Assembly: GCA_009919445.1 (NCBI GenBank)
Contig: RGBY01000001.1
Location: forward strand, 1 to 40,983
DNA: 40,983 bases
Direction of reading: 5' to 3'
Origin: Planctomycetia bacterium
GTDB taxonomy: Bacteria > Planctomycetota > Planctomycetia > Pirellulales > UBA1268
Shown here: piece by piece, positions 16,961 to 24,439 of the stretch
Numbering within the stretch: the first letter of the stretch is position 1
Layout of the letters: each line of letters opens with the position of its first letter
Position numbers and translations under genes: made by a program
Notes under the pieces: model-generated
What the model was told of the DNA's origin: nothing
The model's input: only the letters and a program-made list of their open reading frames with translations
The model's database searches: none

Positions 16961-18184
16961 ATGCCCAAGATCAGCCCCCCTTCAGCAGACACTCCCCCAG
17001 CTTTCGCAAGCAGCCTGCTGGCGTCAACGCCCGCTCTCATCGTGCTGGCGATCATCGCAGCTGGACTCCTCTGGTGGGGCTGCCAGATCGCCCTCATGCC
17101 AGCAGCCTCACCTGCCGTGCAGGCATCGGGGCGACCGGCCCTGCCAGTTTCAAGTGCGCGGCAGCAGCCAACTTCTTCCACCAATCCAGAGAGTGGCTTT
17201 CTGCCGACGAACCCGGCTTCTTCACCGCCGCCACGCCCGGCTCCCGAAGGCATGGTCTGGGTGCCGGGCGGAGAATTCTCGATCGGTTGCAGCGACCCCC
17301 GTGGTATCCCTCACGGGGGCACCAACCCAATGGCCGATGCCCGCCCCATTCATCGAGTCACGGTCAAGAGTTTCTGGATGGATGCGACTGAGGTGACCAA
17401 CCGGCAATTTGAAGCCTTCGTGACAGCCACTCACTATGTGACTGTCGCCGAAATTCCACCACGTCCTGAAGACTTCCCGGGAGCCCCCGCCGAAAATCTG
17501 GTGGCTGGCTCCATTGTCTTCACTCCCCCCGACCGCCCTGTTGGGCTCGGAGACCATCTGCAATGGTGGCGGTATGTACCCGGCGCGAACTGGCGACACC
17601 CGTTCGGGCCAGCATCATCAATTCAAGGGCACGAGGATGAACCGGTCGTGCACATTGCCTTTCCTGATGCTCAGGCATATGCCGACTGGGCCGGCAAACG
17701 CCTTCCGACCGAAGCCGAGTGGGAATTTGCGGCACGCGGTGGCCAGGCAGGTTTAGTCTATCCCTGGGGAAATCAGTTCCGTCCCGAAGGCCGCTGGATG
17801 GCAAATACCTGGCAAGGACGGTTTCCATCCGAGAATACAGCCGCTGATGGATTTACCGGCATTGCGCCCGTCCGGCAATTCCCCCCCAACGACTACGGCC
17901 TCTACGACATGTCGGGTAACGTCTGGGAGTGGTGTGCTGACTGGTATCGTCCTGACACCTACCAGAGGCAGCAACTGGGTGAACTGCCCACAGAGAATCC
18001 AACCGGCCCCGACACCAGTTTTGATCCGCAGGAACCAGGGATTCCTAAACGGGTCCAGCGGGGAGGGTCATTCCTCTGCACCGACCAGTACTGCTCCCGC
18101 TATATCGTTGGTACCCGCGGAAAAGGCGACGTCACCAGCGGCTGCAACCACATTGGCTTCCGCTGCGTGCAGGACGTGCACTAG
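16961..18184 (+). CDS. Formylglycine-generating enzyme (SUMF1 family), membrane-anchored
   Basis: Oxidises a Cys in sulfatases to formylglycine, the catalytic residue. The 407-residue product has an N-terminal hydrophobic segment (about 23-46), a Pro/Ser-rich linker to about 95, then the FGE-sulfatase domain beginning GMVWVPGGEFSIGC. Family landmarks are MDATEVTNRQFEAFV, GKRLPTEAEWEFAARGG, MSGNVWEWCADWY and RGGSFLC. Both catalytic cysteines of true FGEs are present in the CxxxxC arrangement (C373 and C378, in SFLCTDQYCSRY), which separates it from the many non-catalytic relatives. The membrane segment suggests action on the outer side of the cytoplasmic membrane or on exported sulfatases. It follows the CHAD gene with a two-base gap. 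No sulfatase gene is in the window. Confidence 0.9.
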   Translation: MPKISPPSADTPPAFASSLLASTPALIVLAIIAAGLLWWGCQIALMPAASPAVQASGRPALPVSSARQQPTSSTNPESGFLPTNPASSPPPRPAPEGMVWVPGGEFSIGCSDPRGIPHGGTNPMADARPIHRVTVKSFWMDATEVTNRQFEAFVTATHYVTVAEIPPRPEDFPGAPAENLVAGSIVFTPPDRPVGLGDHLQWWRYVPGANWRHPFGPASSIQGHEDEPVVHIAFPDAQAYADWAGKRLPTEAEWEFAARGGQAGLVYPWGNQFRPEGRWMANTWQGRFPSENTAADGFTGIAPVRQFPPNDYGLYDMSGNVWEWCADWYRPDTYQRQQLGELPTENPTGPDTSFDPQEPGIPKRVQRGGSFLCTDQYCSRYIVGTRGKGDVTSGCNHIGFRCVQDVH

Positions 18185-18209
18185 CCTTCGCAGGCACGTC
18201 CGGACCAGC

Positions 18210-19967
18210 TTAGGACCGCTCTTTTTTTCGCAGCAATTTCCGCAGGCTCGCAAGTGTTCGGGTATTGGCTACGTCCTTTGGCTCAAGCCCCGCCCGCCGG
18301 GCCTGCAGCACACCACACCGCATGACATCGAGTCCCTCGGTGGAATGGGCATCGGTTGAGATGACCATCTGGACACCAGCCTGACGGGCCGCCGCAGCCA
18401 GGGTGTCATCCAGATCGAGCCGCCAAGGATTGGCGTTTATCTCGAGGCAGGTGCCGGTAGCTGCTGCCGCATCAATGACCTGCTGCATATCAACATCATA
18501 GGCCGGGCGACGATTGATCAGTCGTCCTGTTGGATGACCGATACAACTGACGGCAGGATGATGAATGGCTTCAAGAATTCGGCCTGTAATCCGGTCGCGT
18601 GCCTGCTTCTGCCCATAGTGCAGACTCGCCACGACCCAGTCTGCTTCAGCCAACACATCCTCTGGAAGGTCGAGCCCCCCTTTCTCCAGCATGTCGACCT
18701 CAATCCCCTTGAGCACGACCAGCGGGGACTTGCCTTCAGCAGCCAAGGACTCATTGAGCCGGTCAATCGACCGCCATTGCCGCCGCAGCCGTTTCTCATC
18801 GAGGCCATGAGCCATCGTCACCCGCTTACTGTGGTCGGTAATGGCAATGTAAGACAGCCCTCGCTCAATGGCCGCCTGTGCCATCTCCGTCAGGGTTGCT
18901 TCGCCATCAGTGGCAGTGGTGTGCATATGCAGATCACCGCGAATATCGGCAAGTGTGACCAACTGGGGGAGGCTCCCCGCTTCGGCCCGCTCAATCTCTC
19001 CCCGTCCCTCACGAAGTTCCGGTGGAATCCAGAGCAGCCCGATCGACTGGTACACCTCTTCTTCGGTTCGCCCCGCCAATGGCTTGGCTGCCTGGTCATC
19101 AATTCGCGTCACGCCATATTCATTGATGGTAAGCCCCTGCTCTCGGGCTCGACTGCGGACCCGCACATTGTGTTCTTTTGATCCCGTAAAATATTGCCAG
19201 GCAGCCCCAAACGACGCCGCAGTGACTACCCTGAGGTCAATCTGGATTTGCTGTGGCCCGCGAATGCTTGTCTTCGTCTCACCCCGAAGCAGTGTTTCAC
19301 CAGCTGCGTTCCAAGCCAGCAGATGATCCATCACCTCGTTTGGCTTCTTGCTCTGCGCCAGAATGTCGATGTCGCCGACTGTTTCACGGCCACGCCTCCA
19401 ACTGCCAGCAGCTTCGACCCGCTCCGCTGCAGGACAGTCTCGCATCCACGCGAGGAGTTGCTGCACGATGACGTCAGCTTCTTGCCAGAGCAGTCGACTG
19501 TGTGCCGGATCTTGGGCAAAGGCCAGGTTGGCCAGAATCATGGCCTCTGTCTTTTCGCCAAACCCCTTGAGGTCACGCACGCGGCCTGCCCGGCAGGCGT
19601 CGCCAAGGTCGTCAAGCGAGGTAAGGCCGAGCGAATCGACCAAGATCTTCACCTTCTTGGGGCCAAGACCTGGAACCCGCATGAGTTCAAATGCGACCTG
19701 CGGGACTTCCTGCTCAAGCTGCTCAAGTAGTGGGAGTCGGCCACCGTCAAGCAGGGCCTCAATCTTTATCGCCAGATCCTTCCCAATTCCCTCAAGATCA
19801 GTGAGCGAACGGCCTGCTGCCTCACGGATGGTTGCCAGTGACTCGACCGTTCCTTTCACCAGCCGAGCCGCATTACGGTAAGCCCGTATGCGGAAAACAT
19901 TCCCCCCCTGATACTCAAGAAGATCGGCAACATGATCAAAGAGCGAGGCGATCTCAGCGTTGGTCAC
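18210..19967 (-). CDS. polX: DNA polymerase/3'-5' exonuclease PolX
   Basis: Family X DNA polymerase of bacterial repair. With a GTG start at 19967 the product is 585 residues, normal for bacterial PolX, and begins VTNAEIASLFDHVADLLE. Two helix-hairpin-helix segments lie at about 53-75 and 95-112. The polymerase signature is GSWRRG (188-193) with DID (199-201) and a third Asp in IDLRVV (244). A C-terminal PHP domain starts at RGDLHMH (344-350) and contains ITDHSK, EVDML, ASLHYG, IGHPTGR and STDAHS, the metal-binding motifs of the exonuclease. The frame extends upstream, but that part overlaps the preceding gene and is unrelated. It starts eight bases after the stop of the secreted protein gene, suggesting cotranscription. 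Confidence 0.95.
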   Translation of the reverse strand: MTNAEIASLFDHVADLLEYQGGNVFRIRAYRNAARLVKGTVESLATIREAAGRSLTDLEGIGKDLAIKIEALLDGGRLPLLEQLEQEVPQVAFELMRVPGLGPKKVKILVDSLGLTSLDDLGDACRAGRVRDLKGFGEKTEAMILANLAFAQDPAHSRLLWQEADVIVQQLLAWMRDCPAAERVEAAGSWRRGRETVGDIDILAQSKKPNEVMDHLLAWNAAGETLLRGETKTSIRGPQQIQIDLRVVTAASFGAAWQYFTGSKEHNVRVRSRAREQGLTINEYGVTRIDDQAAKPLAGRTEEEVYQSIGLLWIPPELREGRGEIERAEAGSLPQLVTLADIRGDLHMHTTATDGEATLTEMAQAAIERGLSYIAITDHSKRVTMAHGLDEKRLRRQWRSIDRLNESLAAEGKSPLVVLKGIEVDMLEKGGLDLPEDVLAEADWVVASLHYGQKQARDRITGRILEAIHHPAVSCIGHPTGRLINRRPAYDVDMQQVIDAAAATGTCLEINANPWRLDLDDTLAAAARQAGVQMVISTDAHSTEGLDVMRCGVLQARRAGLEPKDVANTRTLASLRKLLRKKERS

Positions 19968-19975
19968 AGCGGCAA

Positions 19976-21151
19976 TTACTGGGCATGGGTAGGGAGTGCT
20001 GCCGTCGGATACGTCGGCTGCCAGCCCTGAGCATACGGTCCAGTAGGAGCCTTCGTGAATGCCGGCTGCCATCCAGCAGGTGAGATGCTGCGTGACGGCT
20101 GCCATGAGGTGGTGTGACTGGTCGGCTCCAAAAGCTTGGGAAATGCCCGAGTCGCACTCGTCGGCCCGTTTCCAGGAACCACCGGCATATCGCTATTGCC
20201 CTGCAAGGGCCTGCCATAGGATTGCTGGCTGCCACCAACTGGGCCACTGCTCACTGGAGGAATCGGCCGCAGGGCTGGGGCAGGGGCCGTCTGCCCGTTG
20301 GCATCGTCACGGGTCGCTGAGACACCGGCTGCGGGCGGCTCAGTGGCCTGCTGAGCCGCTGGCGACTGATTGGCTGGCTGCTCGGGACGCCGGGAGAGTT
20401 CTGGAATCGGCTTCAGTGACGGCGCCGGGCTGAGTGCTGGCGGACTGGTGGGCTGAGGCTGCACCGGAGCCTGCGGCATCATCGCGGTGCCACTTTGTGG
20501 CACGATCTGCTGTTGGTAGGTGCTCCCGGTGGCCGGCGGCAGAACAGGCTGTTGGGTCGGTACGGACGGAGGGACAGTCGCCCCGGCAGCGCCCCAGGCC
20601 TGTGGGGTTGTCTGAGATGGTGCCGCGAAAGGACTGGCGGCTGTTCCTGCCGGGCCCGGGACGGTACCAGCGTATGCCGGAGCAGTCGCTCCCTGTTGCA
20701 CCTGAACGTACTTCGTGGTGTAGACAGCCCGGTATTGAGTGACCGGCACACTTACCGGCTTCTGCACGTAACTGGTAACCGGCTGCATGCATTCCACGGC
20801 ACAGCCTGTGCAAGGATCAATTTCACACGATGACTGATAACAGGTTACGGGGACGCACTGATACTGCGTTCGATAGGTTGTCTCCGGGACGTAACTAACC
20901 TGCTGAACAGGGACCATCACCGGTTGGGCAGGAGCCGGCGGTGTCACCGCGACTGGAGCAACTGGAGCGATTGGCGTGACCGGAGGAGGAGCCGGCACTG
21001 GTGCCACTGCATAGGCAGGGGCAGCCTTTTTAAAGCAACCACAACCAGAGAGCAGACCTGACAGGCAGCACTGCGCCTGGGCAACGGCTGGATGAATAAA
21101 CAGAGCACCAGCTAGCAGAATGACATTGATTGAAAGACGCCGCGAATGCAT
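19976..21151 (-). CDS. Secreted Pro/Gln/Cys-rich protein of unknown function
   Basis: The 391-residue product has a clear signal peptide (MHSRRLSINVILLAGALF..., probable cleavage after AVAQA near 26). The mature start is Cys-rich (C28, C29, C37, C39), then Pro/Ala/Val-rich to about 80. A second cysteine cluster at 99-121 (C99, C104, C109, C114, C117, C121) sits within motifs such as TYRTQYQCVPVTCY, and YVQKPVSVPVTQYRAVY follows. The remainder is low-complexity Pro/Gln/Ser/Ala. Such exported proteins with repeated 'PVTxYR' segments seem common in planctomycetes; no function is known to me. The ATG is preceded by AAGGAGAG, a strong ribosome site. It is upstream of polX in the same direction. 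Confidence 0.8.
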   Translation of the reverse strand: MHSRRLSINVILLAGALFIHPAVAQAQCCLSGLLSGCGCFKKAAPAYAVAPVPAPPPVTPIAPVAPVAVTPPAPAQPVMVPVQQVSYVPETTYRTQYQCVPVTCYQSSCEIDPCTGCAVECMQPVTSYVQKPVSVPVTQYRAVYTTKYVQVQQGATAPAYAGTVPGPAGTAASPFAAPSQTTPQAWGAAGATVPPSVPTQQPVLPPATGSTYQQQIVPQSGTAMMPQAPVQPQPTSPPALSPAPSLKPIPELSRRPEQPANQSPAAQQATEPPAAGVSATRDDANGQTAPAPALRPIPPVSSGPVGGSQQSYGRPLQGNSDMPVVPGNGPTSATRAFPKLLEPTSHTTSWQPSRSISPAGWQPAFTKAPTGPYAQGWQPTYPTAALPTHAQ

Positions 21152-21381
21152 CGCACTCTCCTTGAGTCAGGTTCGACGGGTTGGGCAAACGTGCCCGATT
21201 CTCCCGTCAGCACTCCAACACTAGGTTGCGTTGCCACCACTTTGCTTGAGAAAAACATCTTTTTTGTTCGTGAATTTTCTCTTCCTGCCTGCCACATTCG
21301 TTATGTCCGCTACAACCCCACTACAATCTCGTGGACAGGCCTCGTTTGATGAGAATTTCCTCAAAAAAAACTCGAGCCAGT

Positions 21382-22005
21382 TCATGCGGCCACCTGCTCT
21401 CGCACCCATCTTTCATAGCGGTCATAGAGCTCGAAAAAGGCTTCCCGCGTATTTCCGCCATGCCGACTGAAGATTGCACGAAGCAATGCGTCGTCAAATT
21501 CAACCGGCGGGCTAGGCGACTGCCTGAGGAGGTCAGCCACAAGCTCCACAAACTGCTGCTCCTCTGAACGCGTCTCCCAGAGAACAGGCCAATCTCCACA
21601 GCCGCAGGGCTGGTGCGTCGTGACAACGAGTCGCCCCGGCCGCTGACTCGCCAGTCTTGCCAGCAGCCCCCGCGGCCAGGCCAGAACCTCCCAGCTGTCG
21701 ATGCAGAGCAACTCATCAGCCGCTCGTCTCCCCAGCACCGTTGCCACCGCCCGGGGCCAGTCAGCCAGCGAACGCAATCGCAGGAAGCGGGTCGGCCACC
21801 CACGTGTCGCGGCTTCCACCAGGAGATGGCGAAGCAGTGTTGATTTCCCACTGCCATGGGGGCCGCTGATGATTCCCCGCCCGCCCAGATGCTCCAGCCG
21901 GTCGAGTACGGCCGCCGGTGAATGGGTTCGTGACCGCCAAGCCAGCTGGCCCGGCCTGGTGAAACGTGTTGCAAACGGGTTGTGAGGGGACCGTGCCACA
22001 ATCAT
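21382..22005 (-). CDS. P-loop ATPase of unknown function
   Basis: 207 residues. Walker A is GPHGSGKST (48-56). A probable Walker B is ELLCIDSWE with Asp103, and VVTTHQ at about 127-132 resembles a sensor or switch strand. The N-terminus NPFATRFTRPGQLAW precedes the nucleotide-binding core. No membrane segment, signal peptide, or ABC signature (LSGGQ) is visible, so it is not an ABC transporter subunit. The start overlaps the stop of the upstream arrestin-like gene by four bases (ATGA), implying translational coupling. Last gene of the four-gene minus-strand set. A T8 run follows its stop, at 21362-21371 on the minus strand, without a clear hairpin. Confidence 0.75.
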   Translation of the reverse strand: MIVARSPHNPFATRFTRPGQLAWRSRTHSPAAVLDRLEHLGGRGIISGPHGSGKSTLLRHLLVEAATRGWPTRFLRLRSLADWPRAVATVLGRRAADELLCIDSWEVLAWPRGLLARLASQRPGRLVVTTHQPCGCGDWPVLWETRSEEQQFVELVADLLRQSPSPPVEFDDALLRAIFSRHGGNTREAFFELYDRYERWVREQVAA

Positions 22006-22463
22006 GAGACCGCTGGCTCTGGAGGCCGCGCCACCGGCACATCGCCCAGAAAAAACACATGCTCAGAGACAAAGTCTCGACCACCAACAAAAAAGAGTCG
22101 CACCCGCACGCACCAGCGGATCTTGACGATGACTCCTTCGTAAGACAGAGGGCTGGGCGGAAGCTTTCCTGAAATAACACCGACCAGAGGCTCAGCTGAC
22201 GCAGGCTCAGGTTCCACCCGTTCAAGCGGCTTCCTTTCAAAGAGGATCACCCCAAGATCCTCTTCCCCCTTCCCCTCGGTGTACCAGGCAACTGACTGTT
22301 CAATGGCCGTGACGGCATGACGATCGACTCCGACCACTCGGTACCGAGCCCGAATGTTGTCTCCCGGCGCATAGTTGCCATCGTCAACGTTGAAATCAAC
22401 CGTCACCTGAGGGCTCAGTGGTGGGCTACTGGATGGTGCCAGGCCGGCGGCCGTTCGCATCAT
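22002..22463 (-). CDS. Small arrestin-like beta-sandwich protein (hypothetical)
   Basis: 153 residues, predicted all-beta. The sequence has the pattern of arrestin/Spo0M-like domains: YAPGDNIRARYRV, then IEQSVAWYTEGKGEEDLGV, and LPPSPLSYEGVIVKIRWCVRV leading to FFLGDVP. The likeness is by recalled pattern only. There is no signal peptide or membrane segment. It is coupled at both ends by ATGA overlaps: upstream to the DUF3592 protein and downstream to the P-loop ATPase. This suggests that the three products act together, perhaps with the small protein bridging the membrane protein and the ATPase. Confidence 0.65.
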   Translation of the reverse strand: MMRTAAGLAPSSSPPLSPQVTVDFNVDDGNYAPGDNIRARYRVVGVDRHAVTAIEQSVAWYTEGKGEEDLGVILFERKPLERVEPEPASAEPLVGVISGKLPPSPLSYEGVIVKIRWCVRVRLFFVGGRDFVSEHVFFLGDVPVARPPEPAVS

Positions 22464-23812
22464 GAGGCAGCCCCCTGTCCAGAGTGCCAGGAAACAGGTG
22501 CAGCCCCCATGGCCGCAGTGGTATCAGACGGATAGATGACCAGTGGGAAGACTCGCTTGAGTTCTGGCCAATGATCTGGCTGGCCGCGCAAAACTAGCTG
22601 CCAACTCAGTGTATTGTGGGTTGAGTGAAAGGAGTGCATGGCTCGCGGTGGCACCCGAAACTGCAGTTCGGCTTCAAAGGGAGTTCCAGGAAGTGGTTCG
22701 ACTCGATTCCAACATCGAATGACTTCACTACAAACAACCTGCCGCTCCGTGCGGACATCAGTCCCCTGACGAAATGTTGCCTGCTCTTCCAACTCAAGGC
22801 GGAGCTCGAGCCGCCGAAAGGCCACCGAGCCAGCCTGAGAAAGCAGCACCTCATACGAACCACCCGGACGCAACGGATGATCTGAAATTTCGAGATGCGA
22901 GGGGCCGATCGCCGTGACCCGAAGAAGCCGGCGGAAAAACAGCCCGATCGCAAGCAATCCCACCAGCGTGAACGGGGCCAACAAAAGTAAGAGCCACCAG
23001 TCAGCGCGGCCTCCCGCCACATCGAAACCAGCACCAATTGCCAGAACGATCACCACGGCATTCCAGAGCCCGGCAAACAATCCGGAACCGAGCAGAGTCC
23101 ACGCCTCCGGGCTTTCAGTCGGTAGCCGAAACCGGAGGACAGTCCCCGGCGAATTGACCAGATTGTCGCAGGCGGGAATGGCCGGAAACCCACTGGCCTC
23201 TGGCATGCCACGCGTCAACCGCTTCAATAAGCCCCAGACTTCAGCCGCTTGCCGCTCCTCTGACCGCCCCCAGCCGCCAGCGGCATGGAGCAATCCACTG
23301 CTCCCAAAGGCGACCAGAGCCCCGGGCAAAAGCAGCGTTAACAACCAGAGCCACCAGTTGTAGCCCCGCTTGAGCACCACCGTCGTGACATTGTCAGGGT
23401 CATACCAACACGACACCGGTCGATTGAGCTGCCACTGTGCAAGCTGGGCAATTGCAGTCTCCCGCTGCGATGAGGTCTCGGCCAGCCTACCGGAACTCCA
23501 AGACCGCACGAGTTTGCCCCGAGCCTGATACTCCACCAGGATGGCTGGTCGCCATGACTGCCGGCGATTTCCAAAAATATCGGTCGTCGTATGACGAGCC
23601 AGCCCTTTGCCGATTAAACGACCGCTGGCCTCAACAAACTGGTTATTGATCCGCCACTCCGAGACCGCCACGCCGGTGAGCATCAGCCCTCCGATGACGA
23701 GACCAGCAGTCAACAAGACCAGGTAGTAAATCGCCTCTCCAAGCGAGCCCCAAGCCGGCAGCCCGGTTCGGCGTTCACCGCGTTTCTTGCTGAAAAAACT
23801 GGGCAGCCTCAC
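22460..23812 (-). CDS. DUF3592 membrane protein with arrestin-like C-terminal half
   Basis: 450 residues. Membrane segments lie near 28-50, 153-175, 243-265 and 272-293. Between the first two is a DUF3592-like extracytoplasmic region ending in SCWYDPDNVTTVVLKRG (134-150), the usual signature of that family. After the fourth segment, residues about 305-440 form a beta-rich part with PGGSYEVLLSQ, LELRLELEEQATF and FEAELQFRVPP followed by LSWQLVLRG, resembling an arrestin C-domain. No catalytic motif is visible. The stop overlaps the next gene by ATGA. It begins 54 bases after the alpha-CTD-like gene. Function unknown; membrane anchor of a small complex is a reasonable guess. Confidence 0.7.
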   Translation of the reverse strand: MRLPSFFSKKRGERRTGLPAWGSLGEAIYYLVLLTAGLVIGGLMLTGVAVSEWRINNQFVEASGRLIGKGLARHTTTDIFGNRRQSWRPAILVEYQARGKLVRSWSSGRLAETSSQRETAIAQLAQWQLNRPVSCWYDPDNVTTVVLKRGYNWWLWLLTLLLPGALVAFGSSGLLHAAGGWGRSEERQAAEVWGLLKRLTRGMPEASGFPAIPACDNLVNSPGTVLRFRLPTESPEAWTLLGSGLFAGLWNAVVIVLAIGAGFDVAGGRADWWLLLLLAPFTLVGLLAIGLFFRRLLRVTAIGPSHLEISDHPLRPGGSYEVLLSQAGSVAFRRLELRLELEEQATFRQGTDVRTERQVVCSEVIRCWNRVEPLPGTPFEAELQFRVPPRAMHSFHSTHNTLSWQLVLRGQPDHWPELKRVFPLVIYPSDTTAAMGAAPVSWHSGQGAAS

Positions 23813-23866
23813 GCGTGCTTCTCCCGGCGGACCGGCCCCTTGCTGCGGCCCAACCGGCCGCCCGGC

Positions 23867-24169
23867 CTACCGCAGTTTCGACAGATCCTCTGTGCGGGTC
23901 ACCACAATGTCGTCAGCCGGTGCATGCTTCCGAAAAAAGCCGATCTTTTCCAGCGACTTGTAGACCTCTTCAAGGGTCTTCTCACCGAAGTTGGAGATGC
24001 TCAAGAGATCGGCACGGGTACAGTTCAGCAGGTCATGAACTGTGAAGATGCCTTTTTCCTCAAGGCAGTTGGTGGTTCGCACTGACAGGCCAATTTCAGC
24101 AGTGCTCATCTCAAGCTTTTCAGCAAGCTCGTCGGACTGGGTAAGGCTCTTGTATGGAATGCGTGGCAT
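23867..24169 (-). CDS. Stand-alone RNA polymerase alpha C-terminal-domain protein
   Basis: 100 residues. Residues 26-80 match the alpha-CTD helix-hairpin-helix fold: IGLSVRTTNCLEEKGI, TVHDLLNCTRADLL and NFGEKTLEEV. The residues used by E. coli alpha to touch DNA are kept: R265, N268, C269, G296, K298 and E302 correspond to R31, N34, C35, G62, K64 and E68, with S299 as T65. The alpha N-terminal assembly domain is absent. The ATG at 24169 follows GGGAGGGA, a strong ribosome site, so the protein is probably really made in this short form and is not an rpoA fragment. First gene of the minus-strand set with DUF3592, and divergent from the helicase gene. Its role could be DNA binding or modulation of promoters; this is inference. 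Confidence 0.88.
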   Translation of the reverse strand: MPRIPYKSLTQSDELAEKLEMSTAEIGLSVRTTNCLEEKGIFTVHDLLNCTRADLLSISNFGEKTLEEVYKSLEKIGFFRKHAPADDIVVTRTEDLSKLR

Positions 24170-24322
24170 GGGGTCCCTCCCGTGCAATGTGGGTGGTGGT
24201 ATGACTCGGGCCACCCGCACCAGCGTCGGGTGAAGCCCTCGGGCCATTGCAACGGCCTACCTGCCGTCGCGGTCCAGCAGGCTGGAACTGGTTTTCGTTC
24301 CACTGCTGGCATGTCAAAGGAA

Positions 24323-24328
24323 TATAAT
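24323..24328 (+). promoter_or_regulatory. Candidate -10 element for the helicase gene
   Basis: A perfect TATAAT in the divergent region, 111 bases ahead of the preferred GTG start. No good -35 hexamer is visible at 16-18 bases upstream, so this is only suggestive. Its position argues that the more upstream in-frame ATGs are not used as starts. Confidence 0.3.
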
Positions 24329-24439
24329 CAATTTTGTCAGAATCCGACCACCTGCAGCCTGAGGAGAGGCCAGCAGCCTTGCGTTTCTGTCAGATCGGAA
24401 CCTGTCCTTTCCTTTCTCCCAAAGCGAACGCCTAGCACC

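Noticed and set aside
24182..24439. N-terminal extension of the helicase from the first in-frame ATG
   Set aside because: The extra 86 residues have no helicase likeness, include a TATAAT promoter-like site, and would overlap the regulatory region of the divergent alpha-CTD gene.
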